Shown here piece after piece: positions 22,888-23,182 of a stretch of DNA of 23,182 nucleotides (the stretch's first letter is position 1; each line of letters starts with the position of its first letter). A program made the position numbers and the translations under genes. The notes under the pieces are model-generated. The model did no database searches, had not been told where the DNA came from, and saw only the letters and a program-made list of their open reading frames with translations. The DNA lies in the IMG/VR virus record IMGVR_UViG_3300031669_000244, positions 1 through 23,182 of that record; one strand, written 5' to 3'. Source of the DNA: a virus.

Positions 22888-22917
22888 GTGTGATGATTAG
22901 AGCAGACTGTATCACAT
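22888..22917. promoter_or_regulatory. Inverted repeat overlapping the leftward promoter, possible operator
   Basis: TGTGAT at 22889-22894 is mirrored by ATCACA at 22911-22916, with 16 bases between them. The pair covers the predicted -10 box and start point of the leftward promoter. The half-sites look like CRP half-sites, but the spacing is wrong for CRP (which has 6 bases), so a phage or host repressor is more likely if it works at all. Confidence 0.35.
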
Positions 22918-22933
22918 CGTGGTAGTAAATCAA
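22906..22933 (-). promoter_or_regulatory. Sigma-70-like extended -10 promoter for the leftward operon
   Basis: On the minus strand TTGATT (complement of 22928-22933) is followed after 16 bases by TACAGT (complement of 22906-22911), directly preceded by TGA, which gives an extended -10. Matches to consensus are 4 of 6 in each box plus the TGn. Transcription would start near 22899, about 23 bases before the ATG at 22876. It lies in the 53-base gap between the 42-aa gene and the Cys-rich/HTH gene, where AT content rises. Confidence 0.5.
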
Positions 22934-23058
22934 CCACCCTGTAGGGCGAGGGTGAGTTTGTCGGCTATCACAGACTGGCCCATGAATTTTGCAATTCGAA
23001 TCACCTCCCGAATCGCGGCGAGGTCGGGCTGCTGGGCTATGTGGGTTTGGTCGGTCAT
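22930..23058 (-). CDS. Small 42-aa phage protein
   Basis: A 43-codon frame starts at the ATG at 23056-23058 with an excellent ribosome site, GGAGG seven bases upstream, and ends at TGA 22930-22932. The product reads MTDQTHIAQQPDLAAIREVI and on through an amphipathic helix (RIAKFMGQSVIADKL) to LQGG. It has no membrane segment and no known motif. The start overlaps the stop of the preceding 40-aa frame (ATGA), as elsewhere in this operon. The strong ribosome site and coupling make it likely to be expressed. Function unknown. Confidence 0.62.
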   Translation of the reverse strand: MTDQTHIAQQPDLAAIREVIRIAKFMGQSVIADKLTLALQGG

Positions 23059-23177
23059 GCGCGGGCCTCCGGCGGCGTGGTCTGAATCTTCTGCGGCTGT
23101 AGCGGCTGGCCGAACGTAAGAAGCGTCAGATACACCCTACCCGTCCAAAGTACGCGGAAACGCTCACGCCACGACAT
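23055..23177 (-). CDS. Small 40-aa basic protein at the window edge
   Basis: The frame begins at an ATG at 23175-23177, five bases from the window end, and stops at TGA 23055-23057, overlapping the next start (ATGA). The 40-aa product has a basic N terminus (MSWRERFRVLW), a short hydrophobic stretch (VYLTLLTFG) and a Pro/Gln-rich tail. It could be membrane-associated. Its ribosome site would be outside the window, and a longer protein starting further right cannot be excluded. The ATGA overlap is the main support. Confidence 0.48.
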   Translation of the reverse strand: MSWRERFRVLWTGRVYLTLLTFGQPLQPQKIQTTPPEARA

Positions 23178-23182
23178 GCGCC

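Noticed and set aside
22928-22955. Small palindromic element ccctgtaggg beside the leftward promoter as an attachment site or operator
   Set aside because: Only four bases pair on each side and it lies inside the end of a supported small gene; no integrase is present.
22919-23119. A 66-codon plus-strand frame near the right end
   Set aside because: It is antisense to the two small leftward genes, lacks a ribosome site and would begin inside the predicted leftward promoter.

Overview
The window looks like part of the genome of a tailed bacteriophage with a podovirus-style virion. It carries a complete lysis cassette, three consecutive proteins resembling internal (ejected) virion proteins, and a phage-encoded DNA replication operon. 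No integrase, repressor, tRNA, rRNA, CRISPR array or insertion sequence is visible. The DNA is GC-rich and coding genes strongly favour G or C at third positions. This suggests a high-GC proteobacterial host (for example a xanthomonad, pseudomonad or Burkholderia relative), but the host is an inference and lifestyle cannot be decided from this piece.

Layout. Positions 1-12606 are transcribed rightward. First comes the 3' end of an unrecognised, probably structural gene (1-228). The lysis cassette follows: a single-span coiled-coil membrane protein, a two-span holin-like protein and a GH24 endolysin with an N-terminal signal-anchor-release (SAR) type segment. After an unrecognised 140-aa gene come three large genes of increasing size: 503 aa (Gln-rich coiled coil), 795 aa (C-terminal lytic transglycosylase domain) and 2321 aa (giant polyvalent protein with an HELGH metallopeptidase motif). 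They resemble T7 gp14/gp15/gp16 in number and size order, but the peptidoglycan-cutting domain lies in the middle protein. A 10-bp hairpin at 12611-12634 separates this arm from the opposing one.

Positions 12684-23177 are transcribed leftward as one very tightly packed block, with many ATGA or GTGA overlaps. In transcription order (right to left) it encodes two tiny proteins, a Cys-rich/HTH DNA-binding protein, an unrecognised 86-aa protein, a 72-aa HNH protein, a dATP/dGTP diphosphohydrolase-like protein, a family A DNA polymerase with 3'-5' exonuclease, a four-cysteine PD-(D/E)XK nuclease, a VRR-NUC nuclease, an SNF2-type helicase, a Gp157-like coiled-coil protein, a Cys-rich protein that may bind ssDNA, and a fused archaeo-eukaryotic-type primase/DUF927 helicase. 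A likely extended -10 promoter sits at 22906-22933, just before the Cys-rich/HTH gene.

Together the leftward genes could supply initiation and unwinding (primase-helicase), synthesis (PolA), ssDNA handling, dNTP-pool control and a nuclease/helicase recombination or host-DNA-processing set. The rightward genes supply virion ejection machinery and host lysis. Most functional calls rest on motifs read by eye and remembered family patterns; no database search was possible.
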